Shown here: one piece after another, positions 25,275 to 36,022 of the stretch
Numbering within the stretch: position 1 is the first letter of the stretch
How the letters are laid out: each line of letters begins with the position of its first letter
From: Lasiosphaeria ovina
Lineage: Eukaryota > Ascomycota > Sordariomycetes > Sordariales > Lasiosphaeriaceae
DNA length: 64,000 nt
Assembly: GCA_033439765.1 (NCBI GenBank)
Contig: JAULSN010000008.1
Location: 1,364,001 to 1,428,000 of the forward strand
Direction of reading: 5' to 3'
Translations under genes and position numbers: made by a program
Notes under the pieces: model-generated
Seen by the model: the letters and a program-made list of their open reading frames with translations, nothing else
Told to the model about the DNA's origin: nothing
Databases searched by the model: none

Positions 25275-28200
25275 TTCTGCACGATTCGCAGAGTTGCGCT
25301 TGGTATGCAGCAAGGGAGCTATCCGTAAGGGAGTTAGTTGCCCTACCTTGCCTTGGCAGGTGGTTGGCTCGGAGGTTTCAGATACACTTCTCCATCTCCA
25401 TCTGTCGTTTCACTGGCCCGGCCGGTGGTGTTCACTCTCTTGAATCTATCTCGAATTTCTTTTCTGCTGTTGTGTTGATAATATATACGAAGGGTGATGC
25501 AATTTTTTTAATTTTTTTGCCACCGCCAACCACCGCCACCACCACCAACCCAATCTCGATGCCTAATAGCGGGGCGGGAGGAAACTAGTTGAAGTGAGGT
25601 TAAGGGGTCGCTGTTCGTCTTATTGCAGTGCTGATTAGGTAGATTAGATTTGGGTTGTAGTACTAAGTTGGGGTTTTTGTGGCTCCCCTTCTTCTCTTTT
25701 CTTCTTTTTTCCTTCTGTCGGCAGGCTGTAAGCGCGCCCCCTATCTCCCGGTCGGTTGATTGAGGCTGAGCTTTTTTCCAACTCCAACCGTTCGGGGCTA
25801 CAACAGATCTCGACTTTACTTAAACTCGGTCCCCTCAGAAAATGATAAAGAGACCGATATGGTGGTGCTGCAGCAGGTTGCAGGGAGTAAAAATACATCT
25901 ATCTTTCATTTATTTCTCATTTTATTTTATCTTCCTGACATAGGCCGTTTGTTGACACCTACCAAGTTCGCAGGTAGTTACACTATCCGCACGTGCTCTC
26001 CTCCTCTGCACGTAACCAATCGCGGGCCCCATTGCCCTCCGCGTATAGCTTTTCTCGTGTCATCAAGTTAGGAATGGAATGTTTGTCCTTCTATCCGCGG
26101 GGCGGGTTCTTCCTTGTGTCACCGGGGAGTGGGGCCGGAGTTTGACCAGACCCGAACAGCGGGCGCCTGGTCGTAAGCTGTCGTTGTTGTCGAGCACAGC
26201 CAGCCACTACACTGACGTGAGGCAAGGCAAGGCAAGGCAGCCCCCCCGCTTATGGTGTCTGCATGTCCTGTCCTGCGGATGGGATGGGGGTTATTGAGTG
26301 GGCGGGCGGACATAACGGAGAGAGTATATAGAGACCGACTGGGAAACTCTGGTACTTGCAAAACACCTGGCGAGTACATCCACAGCCTGTGCCAGGCAGA
26401 CAGACTCTGGATGGCATATGACAAAAGTTGGACGAGTGATTGCTTGGATCAGCTCCGTTGCCTTGCCTTGCCTTTTCTTGAGTAACCCTCCCCCCTTAAT
26501 TACGGAGGCACCGAGGCACCGAGGATCCGCGGGACGGAGCTCGGAGGACGTGCCCGGGGCGGGGCTGCCCAACTGGGTAGGTAGATATAGAGGAAACTCT
26601 ACAGCCACTGCCGATCTTTCGCTGTATACTGTTGCCCTTGTTATTTCTATTGCCGCTGAGCTAGACTAGGTCGATGCATGCTAGTGCTCGAAAACGGACC
26701 GATTCGGGGCTGGACGTTTGTGGCGTTTTGCTTTGGTCGTTTCTTTTGGTCTGATAATATTTTCTGGTCTCTTCTTGCGGTTTGGCTCGGGTTAGTTGTT
26801 TCGTCTCTATACGCGCGTGTGCCTAGAGGTGTGTGTATGCGATGTGTGTGTGTGTGTGTGTGTGAAGTAAATGGGTTCGAGAAAAGAGTGTGTGTGCAAG
26901 TCAGTTGACGAGTCTCTTCACACCCACTCTCCAGCACCCAACAGCCTCTCTGCTTCATAGTGAGACGCGAGTTACTCTAGAGGGTGTTCCGTTTAGAAAA
27001 AAATGCGCACGGCTCGTCGGTGGTGTGCCGTGTTTGCCTGCTGTGCGTGCGTGGTCCAAAGTGTATGCCGAGGCTTGCGGCGAAGCACGGAGCGGCGGCG
27101 CAGCTCGTCATACGGCCGCGGACACGGCTCGGAGATGTCTGTACGAGTTGCCGAGTCGATCCTGAGCTCGGGCTTGGCGTGTCGTCATCCTAAAAGGTTT
27201 CTCTCTCTAGGGGAATAGTATCACCGAGCTGGTGGTGTGGTGCCTGTTTGCCTGTTACCTGCCAGCTTACAACTTCTAGGCACCTCTGGCAGCTTGTTAC
27301 ACAGTTACACGAGCACACGTGCCGCAGAGCGATCCTTCGCCATGCCGTCGCCCAATCGAAGCACCTTACAAGGCGGAAAGCGATTCGTCCTATCGTCCAT
27401 CAGACGAGGTGCTTATCTGGAGTTGCCGGTTGATATATGTGCCTTTGCGGCGTTGATGTCTCGAAGCTCTCCACGGCGGCCACCTGGCTCTTTCTACTGG
27501 TCTGCGGGTTGACGCACATGCACGTAGAGGTTGATTCAGTCAGAGCGGGAGGGTGGGTAAGGACAACTATTTCAACTCTGCAACCGGAAAGGCTGTGGTC
27601 CGTCATCTGGGGCGGGAACAACACCCTAAGTGGCTTCTCAGGGGAGGCCGGGCACATGTGCTACAGATAGGATCCGGGCTCTTCCACTCCTAGCTTCGCA
27701 TCCTGCAGGCGATTGACTGTGACGTGATGCTGCGCCGCCTTCTGTGCCCCTACCCAGCCGGAGAGAGAGGTGCGGTCTTTGGAGACTTTGAGCGCTGACG
27801 CAATATTGTTGCCAGAATCCGGGGAACATCTGACACGCAGGATGCCGGTGCGCTTATTGCTCCGTATCATATATGATATCTGCATTGAGTTAATGTTAAA
27901 ATAATTACTGTGTAATGGTTACCTAGCCATGGCCCGTCATGACAAACCGAACCGTCGATGGAGTGCACTTTTGCACTTTTACAACTCTGTTGACTCGTTG
28001 AGCTCAGACAATATCCCTTTGCGCTGTTTCAAACGACAATCTACAAGCCAGGATGCTCGGCTGGCTTCCGGAATCCATATGCCGGACTATATAAGCGGGC
28101 GCATTGACGGATCTGCTGCTGTTGCCCCTTTTGGCCCTCGTTACTCCTGGTCTGGAGTGCGTGATCCGTTGCACAGCAGGTACATTATCACAATCACGTA

Positions 28201-29116
28201 TGGACAGGAACGGAAACAGTGAGAGAGGGAAGATGGGGCCCGAGAGGGGGGGGGTGCCGGCGATCCTCTGGACATCAAACACCAAACAACTGACGTGTGT
28301 GCGCACCAACCCCCTGAGTCTGAGCCAGCACCTTCCCGGCAAAGTCGACGGCAGTCGGGCGTCACGCCACCGTGGCGAGAGGCATGTTTTTATATCTCGA
28401 GCAATTGCCTGCCAGTTGATGGGTCAGTAAGCGCGGCATGAATGATCACCGTTGCCGCCGTCCAGGGCAGCTGTGGTTGAGCTGGCTAAGATGGGAAGCG
28501 TTCATGCAATGCCGATGAAGAGAGCTGGCCGTACGATAATGTGGCTTCATGGAAGAAAACCGGTCGACTCTTCTACGCAGTAGTTGTCGATCTTAGTCGT
28601 AGCAGAATATTACTTCTTAGCCAAGTCACCCGACTCCTCTCTCTAACCGCCAGCAAGACTATGCAAGAAGATACCTGCCCATTAATTCCTCCTCACCTGA
28701 CGCTCAATATTAGCCAGATACTAAGGGTTTACTATGGGATGCTATATGCTTGCCTTGAGGGAAACTACGAGTATTGAGCTTCCGCCTTCTACCTATTTTG
28801 AGTCTCTAACGTTGTTACCTTTAACGTCTCTTATATACGCTGAGTGCTATTACAACTAGGTAACTACCTGCAATTCGTCCTATGTGGGGAAAGTTACAAA
28901 ATTCCAGTTTCATCTTCTCAAATGACTCTTAACTAGAGAAAAGGTTAATATCTTAGATAGACCTCTTGAGCTTCGGAAAGTTGAACCCATATGGTCTTAG
29001 ACTCTTGTCCTTCATCGTGCCTTCTCTCCAACCCAGGGTTAGGGTCACGGCCCTTCATTTCTGCCTCTACCCACTAGTCATAAGTCCACCTGAGCCTCGG
29101 ACTTAACATTAAAGCG

Positions 29117-29235
29117 GGCTGGGTGGCCGAGCGGTCTAAGGCGGTAGACTCAAGAAATCCCACTTTCTTCCTTGCAGTGATGCGAGGTGATTTCTACTCT
29201 CGAAAGAGGCGCGCGTTCGAATCGCGCCCCAGTCA
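29117..29235 (+). tRNA. tRNA-Leu(CAA) with 37-nt intron
   Basis: The acceptor stem GGCTGGG pairs with CCCAGTC (one G-T wobble), with discriminator A at 29235. A box TGGCCGAGCGG; B box GTTCGAATC in the T arm; a long variable arm as in Leu tRNAs. Anticodon stem GTAGA/TCTAC encloses loop CT-CAA-G-T, with anticodon CAA at 29151-29153. The intron (29155-29191) begins one base 3' of the anticodon, the canonical site, and yeast tRNA-Leu(CAA) also has one there. A T-rich Pol III terminator follows within about 10 bp. Confidence 0.93.
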
Positions 29236-29892
29236 AACTTTCTTTTTTGCTCTGTCCTGGTCTGTCTTGACAGACGAGGTCGATGGACATGTGCATTCCC
29301 GGTTCACGTTCATGCTGATAGCTTTTTGCCACGGACACCCGCACACACGGATGCCGGCAGGCGACGGGCGACGCGCATCGAGGCGATTCGGGCGTCGCAG
29401 ACTCGCAGCCGAGGCGCACTGCCAACTCACCGCTCCGTGTCTCACTCAGTTAGCCCTTTCCTTCGGAATGTCGTCCGGGCTGCGGCTGCTGCATGCGGTG
29501 GAGACGGTTGGCTTGAACGAGGATAGCCGGGTCATGACGTAGTAAATAAATGCCTACTACCTAGGCCTACACGGTAGTGAAGGCAAGGGCGACCGGTGCG
29601 CTGTGACCCTCTGCATTCCTCGGTGGTCACGAGAGAGCACTGCTGGTAATGCACCAAGGTAAGGTACGGAGTAAAGGCAAAGTAATCCTCACGTTTGATT
29701 GCAAGAGCCGGATCCAGGGCGGCAGAGACGAGTGAGCATTGGCAAAATTGACATTTCAGCTTGTCAAGCGAATTGGGTTCGTGCCCTGTCCCAGTCTCCC
29801 GCCGATCGCCAGCGCTTCCTTTTTTGAGCCTGTGAGACAAGTAAACGTCAATCAGACCCTCCCCCCCAAAACTGAAAGAAACGGAAAGCAAA
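29236..29892. promoter_or_regulatory. Spacer and methyltransferase promoter region
   Basis: No gene seen. It contains a TACGGAGTA 9-mer (29665-29673), a TACCTAGGCC near-palindrome (29558-29567) and, close to the start codon, a C-run and purine-rich leader. An apparent open frame entering from the tRNA gene is not a protein. Confidence 0.5.
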
Positions 29893-30432
29893 ATGGCGAT
29901 AGCTTCATCCACCACCAACCCCGCCGCGGGCGCGACACCGGCTGCACCAAGCACAAGCACCGACCAGCAATCGCAGACAACTCCCGACCTCAGCAAGGAA
30001 TATGACACGCCACTCGGGCTCGCGCACACCACAATGCAGGCCCTCAAGGACCGCATCAAGCTGCACTACGACCTCGCTAGCGACTATTACCTGAACCTCT
30101 GGTACCGCGGCCCTCTCTTTTGTGTCTATCTGTCGGTTGTCTGGACTTTTGCTGATGTGACGCGCGCGAGGGAAAAAGGGGCGAGCACATCCACCACGGG
30201 TATTGGCCGACGGACGAGTCCAAGGCCACCGACTCCAAGGAGGTTGCCCAGCTGGCCCTCATCAAGCTGCTGCTCGACGTGTCGCGCGTCGCCGACGGCA
30301 GCCGCGTGCTCGACGTCGGCTGCGGCGTCGGCGGCACCTCGCGCTACCTCGCCGCCGAGCTGGGCTGCGCCGTCACCGGCATCACCATCTCGTCCAAGCA
30401 GGTCCAGATCGCCACCCGCCTGACTAAGGCCG

Positions 30433-30463
<31 letters not shown>

Positions 30464-31234
30464 CTCGCCACAGCAGTCGGCGGCGTCAGCGCAACCCCCG
30501 GCCGCAGACGCTGCCGCTGCCGACGCCGACGGCTTTATCCGCCTCGGCAAGGGCCGCGTGCGCTTCGTCGAGCTTGACGCCGAGAGCATGGGCGACTACT
30601 TTGCCGCGTCCTCGGAGAGCTTCGACGCCGTGTGGATCAGCGAGGCGCTGTCGCACTTCCCCAACAAGGCGCTCTTCTTCCGCAACGCCCACCGGCTGCT
30701 CAAGGCTGGCGGCAAGCTTGTGCTTGCTGACTGGTTCAAGGCCGACGGCCTGGGCCACGCCGAGTTCGACGCCGACATCAAGCCGATCGAGGGTATGCAT
30801 ATGCAGCGGGTCCCGCCTTTCTTTCAATGCCTAGGGTAGATGAGACAGCCGAAGACGCTGACAAGGGATCAACAATATAGACGGCATGCTCCTCCCGCCC
30901 CTGTGCATGCAGCACGACTACGTGCGGCTCGCCGAGGAGGCCAGGTTCGAGGTCCTGGCCGGCGGGCCCAAGGACATCAGCCAGGACGTGAGCAAGACAT
31001 GGTGAGTCCTGTTCTTCTCTTGTCATTCATATTTCACGCGCACGCAGATATAACTGACAACCCCAACTCCGCAGGGACATCTCGTGGGCGCTCGTGCAGA
31101 ACCCCGCGCTGTGGGCGTTTGCCTTTTCGCAAGGTCGCGACGGTATTGCCTTCCTGCAGGCCTTCCGCGCCATGCGCCGCGGCTATGCCAACGGCAGCTT
31201 CCGGTATGCCGTCATGGCGTTTGAGAAGAAGTGA
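29893..31234 (+). CDS. SAM-dependent methyltransferase, gamma-tocopherol/sterol methyltransferase-like
   Basis: Class I SAM methyltransferase resembling gamma-tocopherol C-methyltransferases and related small-molecule enzymes; the substrate in this fungus is unknown. Four exons: 29893-30101, 30179-30792, 30881-31001, 31075-31234 (introns 77, 88, 73 bp), 367 residues. Seen: LHYDLASDYYLNLWGEHIHHG before the fold, rebuilt across intron 1; SAM motif I VLDVGCGVGGTSRYLA at about 112-127; an acidic motif II region; FDAVWISEALSHFPNK, a motif IV-like segment; then GGKLVLADWFKADG. Between motif I and the next strand is a Ser/Ala-rich insertion encoded by GCGTCT repeats (about 30434-30462). No signal peptide, so probably cytosolic. 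The start ATG follows an AGCAAA leader. Confidence 0.88.
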
Positions 31235-33466
31235 GCGGCTGGCTACTTTGCCTGTTCTGTTTGGATAGACCTCTAGACGCCGTGTATGGATAGATAGGTA
31301 TATACCTAGACACAGACAACACAAAATATAGCGCAGCTCTTTTCAGTTGATGACGATGCTGGTGTTGATGGTGGCGATCCTTGTTTTTTCAGAGTGAGTT
31401 TAGACGGCGGAAGTGAGGCAGGCTGAGCTGATTGGAATGAGAATGAGTCGAGAGATCATCAGCACTAACTACCTAGCTTGACTAGCTGGTCGGAAAGCCG
31501 AGAACCAATTAACTGGATGGATGGATCAACTTTTGCTTACTGACCAACTGACCGACTGACTGACTGACGCGTCCGAGACAAAAACTCTGTTTGCTGATTA
31601 TGGCGATCCTCAAGATGACGACGATGATGATGATGGATGGATGGGTGGATGAATCCTCATCCGCGGCAGCGCCTCGATGCCAGCCAGGCAAGATGCCTTA
31701 CCTTACCTTGCGTTTACCTTACCTAGGTGTAGATCGGTGTAAGTCGATGTGTGTGTCTACGGAATGAAATGGAGCAGAGCCCGCCGTCATCTGATTCGTG
31801 CGTTTGCGGGACGCGACACACTTCCTTCCTTCCCAAGTCTGAGTGAAGCCGAAGCCAAGAAAAACGAGGATCAGCTTCCCCGCTGTTTTTTCGGTGATGT
31901 TGTCTCTGAGAACAGTGGCGGTGGTCGATTTATGCCCCGAATAGGCAGTCTTGTGTTCCATATCCGATGGCGATGTGGTGGTGGACGAGTGTAAGCCACA
32001 TACCGTCTCTCTCTCTTGAGGTTTGGCACTGTGGATTTTCAGTTCTCACTCAAAAGGCTGACAATTATGTTTTAGGAGAGAGGATTACTAACAACTGTCA
32101 ATTACGTTTAAGTGTCGACATTGCAGCTCGTGTTGCGGATGGCTCGGGCGAGAGAGAGACTAAGCGAGTTATCTCTAACCCCAAGTTTTGTTTCTTGTCT
32201 ACGAAGAACGCTGTTGGGAGACGGTGAGCGGTGCGGGTGACCGCCGTGGCTGAAATAATACGAGAGGAGATGCGACGATCAACTGGCTCTTTGGTGTGTT
32301 GCTATTTGCTGGCTGTTTTTGTGTTCGCAGGCTTGGGCTTACTTGCCATGTGAGCGTGCGTGCGTATGGGGATGTGGGATCCAGACGGATGAATGGATCC
32401 TGTCTTGCGTTGAGCCACAGGCGCAGGCGCAGGCGCAGGCGCAGGCAGGCCATGTTGCCAACGGCTTCTTTGGGGCTTCTCTTTTAGTCCCACTTGTCTG
32501 GAATTTAGAGAGATACATGGTGGCCATTTTGGCAATCTGTGAGTCTGTTGCATCTAGTCCTAACAGTTGCAGGTTTCTATTCCAAGTCGCCCCCCTTTTT
32601 TAATGTTGCCCCTTTTGGCTTACACACCATATTCGACTGCTGTACTCGACTCTGCTCGCCGGTACAGCCTCGAGCGAATACAGAAATACATCGACAGCAG
32701 ACTCGCGCTGGCCATTGCGGGTAAAGTCGGGTGCCACGGTAGTATCCATTATGTTTTCTGTAGTCTTGCAGCTGCTGCGACTCCGAGTCCGCATCGAGAC
32801 TTGTCCCGTCTCGAGACTCGCCCAGGTAGGTATCTGCTACCTCGCAGCTATTATTAGTGGGCAGAGCATCATGCTATTAGCCAGTGACCGGGGAGCCACG
32901 GGCCGTAGGCACTCCCTCAATAATATTTTTTTTTTGTAGAGTTGGCGAGGCAGCGTATTTACCCGCGGGCGTAACCGTTTCTTTGGGCTGGCTGTGTGCA
33001 ACACCAAGACAACAGCCGTCAGCAGCATCATCAGCCCTGCGGGATTCCAACAGCGAACTGCCGTATAGCTGCCCATACGAAGAAATGCGACGCTGACGTG
33101 TGGCCGGAGACAGCAGCTGCCCGGGCTGAGCTGTTGGTGAATATACGGAATGAGACACTGCTCGCCGGTTCCGCCATCTCACCGTCACGTTGTCTAGCTA
33201 CGTTGCCTGGCTAGGAGCGGTGCTTGGCCTTGGGTCCGTCTCCTTCGCCTCCTCGGCTGGGCCGGGTGGTGAGATGAATGCCAGCCGAAGAGACTGATAG
33301 ATATATAAACACCGGCTCGCAGCTGGCTCTCCTTGCCTTCTCTCCATCTCATCTCGAACCAGTTGACATCTCACTCACACAAACAAGCAACCAACAACAA
33401 AATAAAAACAAAACAACCGGCTCAACCTCACAACAAAACAAAACAAAACAAAACAACTCAACTAAC
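31235..33466. other. Intergenic region with simple repeats
   Basis: No gene supported. It contains ACTG/ACTGACTG repeats (about 31543-31568), GAT/GGAT repeats (31619-31650), ACCTT repeats leading into TACCTAGGTG (31696-31729), a GGCGCA array (about 32419-32446) and the promoter of the small secreted protein. The frames across the GGCGCA array give Ala-Pro or Gln-Ala repeats and are probably not genes. Confidence 0.55.
33302..33309 (+). promoter_or_regulatory. Probable TATA box (TATATAAA)
   Basis: Perfect TATATAAA 158 bp upstream of the secreted-protein start codon. It is followed by a C/A-rich leader with tandem AAACA units (about 33431-33455), typical of highly expressed fungal 5' UTRs. Confidence 0.6.
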
Positions 33467-33937
33467 ATGCATTTCACCACCCTGCTCGTCACGGCCCTCG
33501 CCTCGACCCTCGCCGCAGCAGCACCTACCACTCCTTCCAACACCAAACGCGCCTGCACACAGATCTTCCCAGCAGGCGTCACGGCAATCCACCTCGCCAA
33601 GAACGCCGCCATCAACATCCAGCAGGACTTGGCCTTTTCCGTGCCAGCGGGCGCGGGCGGGCCGTGCAGCCTAGTGGCGACGTTCCCGGCAGGGTTTCCC
33701 ATCGCGAACTCGGGGCAGGCGCTGGTCGACGTGGTGGCCGTCGACGGGCCGGCGCCCGGTGCGCTCATCGGGTCCATCACCTTCGCCAGCGACCCGACGG
33801 CCCCGACGTTTCGTACGATCAACTCGTTCGCCTGCCGCCCCAACATACTGTTACGCCTGCGCATCTCGGGCGCCCAAGGCGCGGTTGATTTTGCGGAGGG
33901 TAATGGTGCGGGCGTAGCGCTGACTTATAGCTGCTGA
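33467..33937 (+). CDS. Small secreted protein, But2 C-terminal-domain-like
   Basis: Single-exon, 156 residues. The N-terminal signal peptide (MHFTTLLVTALASTLAAAAP) is followed by a possible KR processing site at about residues 27-28. The rest is a compact beta-rich domain with the pattern of the fungal 'ubiquitin 3 binding protein But2 C-terminal' family: TFPAGFPIANSGQALVDV, GSITFASDP, INSFACRP, and a closing LTYSC. Several Cys residues could form disulfides. The biological role of secreted But2-like proteins is unclear, and the family name does not prove ubiquitin binding. A strong TATA box and CA-rich leader suggest high expression. Convergent with the GST gene 0.57 kb downstream. Confidence 0.75.
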   Translation: MHFTTLLVTALASTLAAAAPTTPSNTKRACTQIFPAGVTAIHLAKNAAINIQQDLAFSVPAGAGGPCSLVATFPAGFPIANSGQALVDVVAVDGPAPGALIGSITFASDPTAPTFRTINSFACRPNILLRLRISGAQGAVDFAEGNGAGVALTYSC

Positions 33938-34503
33938 GCTGAGATGTGGTGGTGGGTGTGCGTGCCTCTCTCTCCCTTGGGTTATGGCATGGGACGGTTG
34001 GGGGTAGGGATAGGCAGGAGTTTGGGTTTGCGGTTTGGTCGTGCGCTAAAGGGGGCGGATAGGGGCATCAATCTTTTTTTGGAGGGAATTTATTGGGTTA
34101 ACTACCTAGGTACTGGGAATTGTCATTTACGAGTTTGCGCGTTTCTGTTCAATACGACTTGTTTCCCTGACCAAAACATCAAGTCTTTCAGCCTCGTATT
34201 CACAGTGTGTCTGTAGAGTGACAAAGTCAAACTGCACAGCGGGTGTGAGAACTTACTCGAAACCGTACAAGTGCTCGGGATTTGCCAGCACAATGTTGCC
34301 TCCCCCCTTTGACAACACACACCTTCCCATACCCCAGCCGATATCAACAACCTTCCACTCCTGCCATTCCTAAACAGCACCGCATCAACCCCCAATCCCA
34401 CCAGACACACATCTGTGGAAGCCGCTCCTCGAGTAGGCAGGTAGACAAATAAAAACACACACACTCCCCCCCCCCCCCCCCCTTCACCACCCTCCCTCCC
34501 CAC
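33938..34503. other. Convergent 3' spacer with poly-C tract
   Basis: Lies between the stops of the secreted protein and the GST. It contains TACCTAGGTA (34103-34112) and C17 (34466-34482). No gene seen. Confidence 0.65.
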
Positions 34504-35280
34504 TTACACCACAGCCCTCAAATCGCTCACCAACCTACGCCCCGGCCTGGCAATACTATCCTCATCATGCGGCGGATCCCTAGCCGTCTCCTTAATCGCA
34601 TCATCAACCCACGCCCTCACCTCCTCCAGCTGCATGACAAGCCTCACATACCCATCGACCCTCTCCCTGTCCCCACCCAGCAGCTCCGCAGAACCAAGAT
34701 ACGTCTGCAGCCGCAGCACGACGGGCGCGTAGAACGCATCGGCCGCCGAAAACGCAGACCCAGCAAGAAACGGCCCGCCGAAGCGCGCCAGCCCGTCGGT
34801 CCACAGCTCGCCGACGCGGCGCAGGTCGGCGCGCAGCGCCTCGCTGGCAGAGTCGGCACCAGGGAGCGCGATGCGCAGCCCGACGTTCATGCCCAGCTCG
34901 TCGCGCAGCGCGGCGAAGCCGGCGTGCATCTCCGCGGTAGCGGAGCGGGCCCACGCGCGCGCGGCGCGCGCGGGCGGGTAGATGTTTTTCTCGTCGTCAG
35001 GACTGATGGAGGAGGAGTGGGCTTCGGCGAGGTGCTCGACGATGGCGAGCGAGTCCCACAGCACGAGCGGTTCCTTCTCGCAATCGTGTGCTGTGACGTG
35101 CAGGCACGGCACGCGGGCCACGGGGGAAAAGGCCGACCACTGCGGCTGGCGGAAGGAGCCCGTCTCTTCCAGCGCGTGCAGGACCTCGTCGAACGGGATC
35201 CCGAGGACGCGCATCAGCAGCCACGGCCGCAGGGACCATGAGCTGTAGTTCTTGTTGGTGATGTGCAGGTGGTAAACCAT
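34504..35280 (-). CDS. Glutathione S-transferase family protein
   Basis: Single-exon, 258 residues. The N-terminal thioredoxin-fold half begins MVYHLHITNKNYSSWSLRPW; the YSSWSLRP segment holds the Ser that binds glutathione in this bacterial/fungal GST subgroup. VARVPCLH supplies the cis-Pro and LWDSLAIVEHLAE the glutathione-contacting Asp-Ser. The C-terminal half is helical (AWARSATAEMHAGFAALRDEL; FLAGSAFSAADAFYAPVV, with the conserved N-cap Asp). It probably conjugates or reduces small electrophiles in the cytosol; the substrate is unknown. The start codon is preceded on its own strand by a CTGAGA array, 49 bp upstream. Confidence 0.88.
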   Translation of the reverse strand: MVYHLHITNKNYSSWSLRPWLLMRVLGIPFDEVLHALEETGSFRQPQWSAFSPVARVPCLHVTAHDCEKEPLVLWDSLAIVEHLAEAHSSSISPDDEKNIYPPARAARAWARSATAEMHAGFAALRDELGMNVGLRIALPGADSASEALRADLRRVGELWTDGLARFGGPFLAGSAFSAADAFYAPVVLRLQTYLGSAELLGGDRERVDGYVRLVMQLEEVRAWVDDAIKETARDPPHDEDSIARPGRRLVSDLRAVV

Positions 35281-35328
35281 CTTGTTGTATTGTGCTGAGG
35301 TTGTGTTGTTTTGTTGTTTTGAGATTGG

Positions 35329-35356
35329 TCTCAGTCTCAGTCTCAGTCTCAGTCTC
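35329..35356. repeat. Hexanucleotide repeat TCTCAG, about 4.7 copies
   Basis: Perfect tandem array just upstream of the GST start codon (49 bp), reading CTGAGA on the gene strand. Probably within its 5' UTR or core promoter. Confidence 0.9.
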
Positions 35357-36022
35357 CCTTCAGAAAGTATTTTGCTTGCGCCCCCTTTTCGCTATTTCCC
35401 AAATCCCAAAGGGTCTTCGCTTTCTGCTTCTCCCAGGTCGTCAGTTAAATAACAACCAGTCAGTGTTCCGTCCGGCAAGCAGCTCGCACACCATACCAAA
35501 TTCACGAGACAACACGCCAGAGGGCAGCTATGAGTCAGAAAGGGACTGCAGCGTTAGTTCAGACGGAGACCGTCAGGATGCCACAAGCCGCAGAGGGGAG
35601 CAACCGTCCGATAAGAAGCGCAATATAGGCGATGCAGCTACAGACCCAGACCTTGACGCTGCGAAGGCCCCGCAATGCTGCCTCGTCTAGGAAGCTCCCG
35701 GTAGCAGCCGCGCCTTGCCTTTGACCGGCTGCATCGGCTCCGAAGACGCTCATGTTGTAACTCGTGAAAGTGCCAGCAAGGTTGGCGTTAAAAGACACAC
35801 AACTCGGACTGTGCATGGGACCATGGGCCCATGGCTTGCGACGTGGTTTGACATAAACTGGCTTCGAAATAGATGCATCTGAGCTATCGACTCCGGCGCT
35901 GGGCGAGCCTCCACACAAGGCCGGACGAGCAACGCCTTATCATACCACATCGGCAACCAGTAGATAAACCCTATCATCCGATATTTTTGGTCCTTTTTTC
36001 TTTCGTCTAACCCTATACACGT
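35357..36022. other. Spacer between GST promoter and TrpRS 3' end
   Basis: No gene supported. A minus-strand frame at 35559-35918 has no recognised domain and starts in the likely TrpRS 3' flank. Confidence 0.55.

Larger units (their letters stand above)
23894..29116. other. 5.2-kb gene-free, repeat-rich interval
   Basis: No gene supported. It holds the 3' region of the septation gene, a GTACATGTAC palindrome (24635-24644), a T16A32 tract, a strongly G/T-rich plus strand (24961-25240), CCTTG pentamer arrays in both orientations, a (TG)n run near 26847-26864 and an AT-richer zone from about 28550 to 29100. One minus-strand frame (27661-27885) reads like a protein remnant (GNNIASALKVSKDRTSLSG) but has no recognised family. 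Confidence 0.55.

Noticed and set aside
29123..29542. 139-codon frame beginning MAERSKAVDSRNP
   Set aside because: This is the tRNA-Leu gene read as protein, a familiar artefact; the frame then runs into intergenic DNA.
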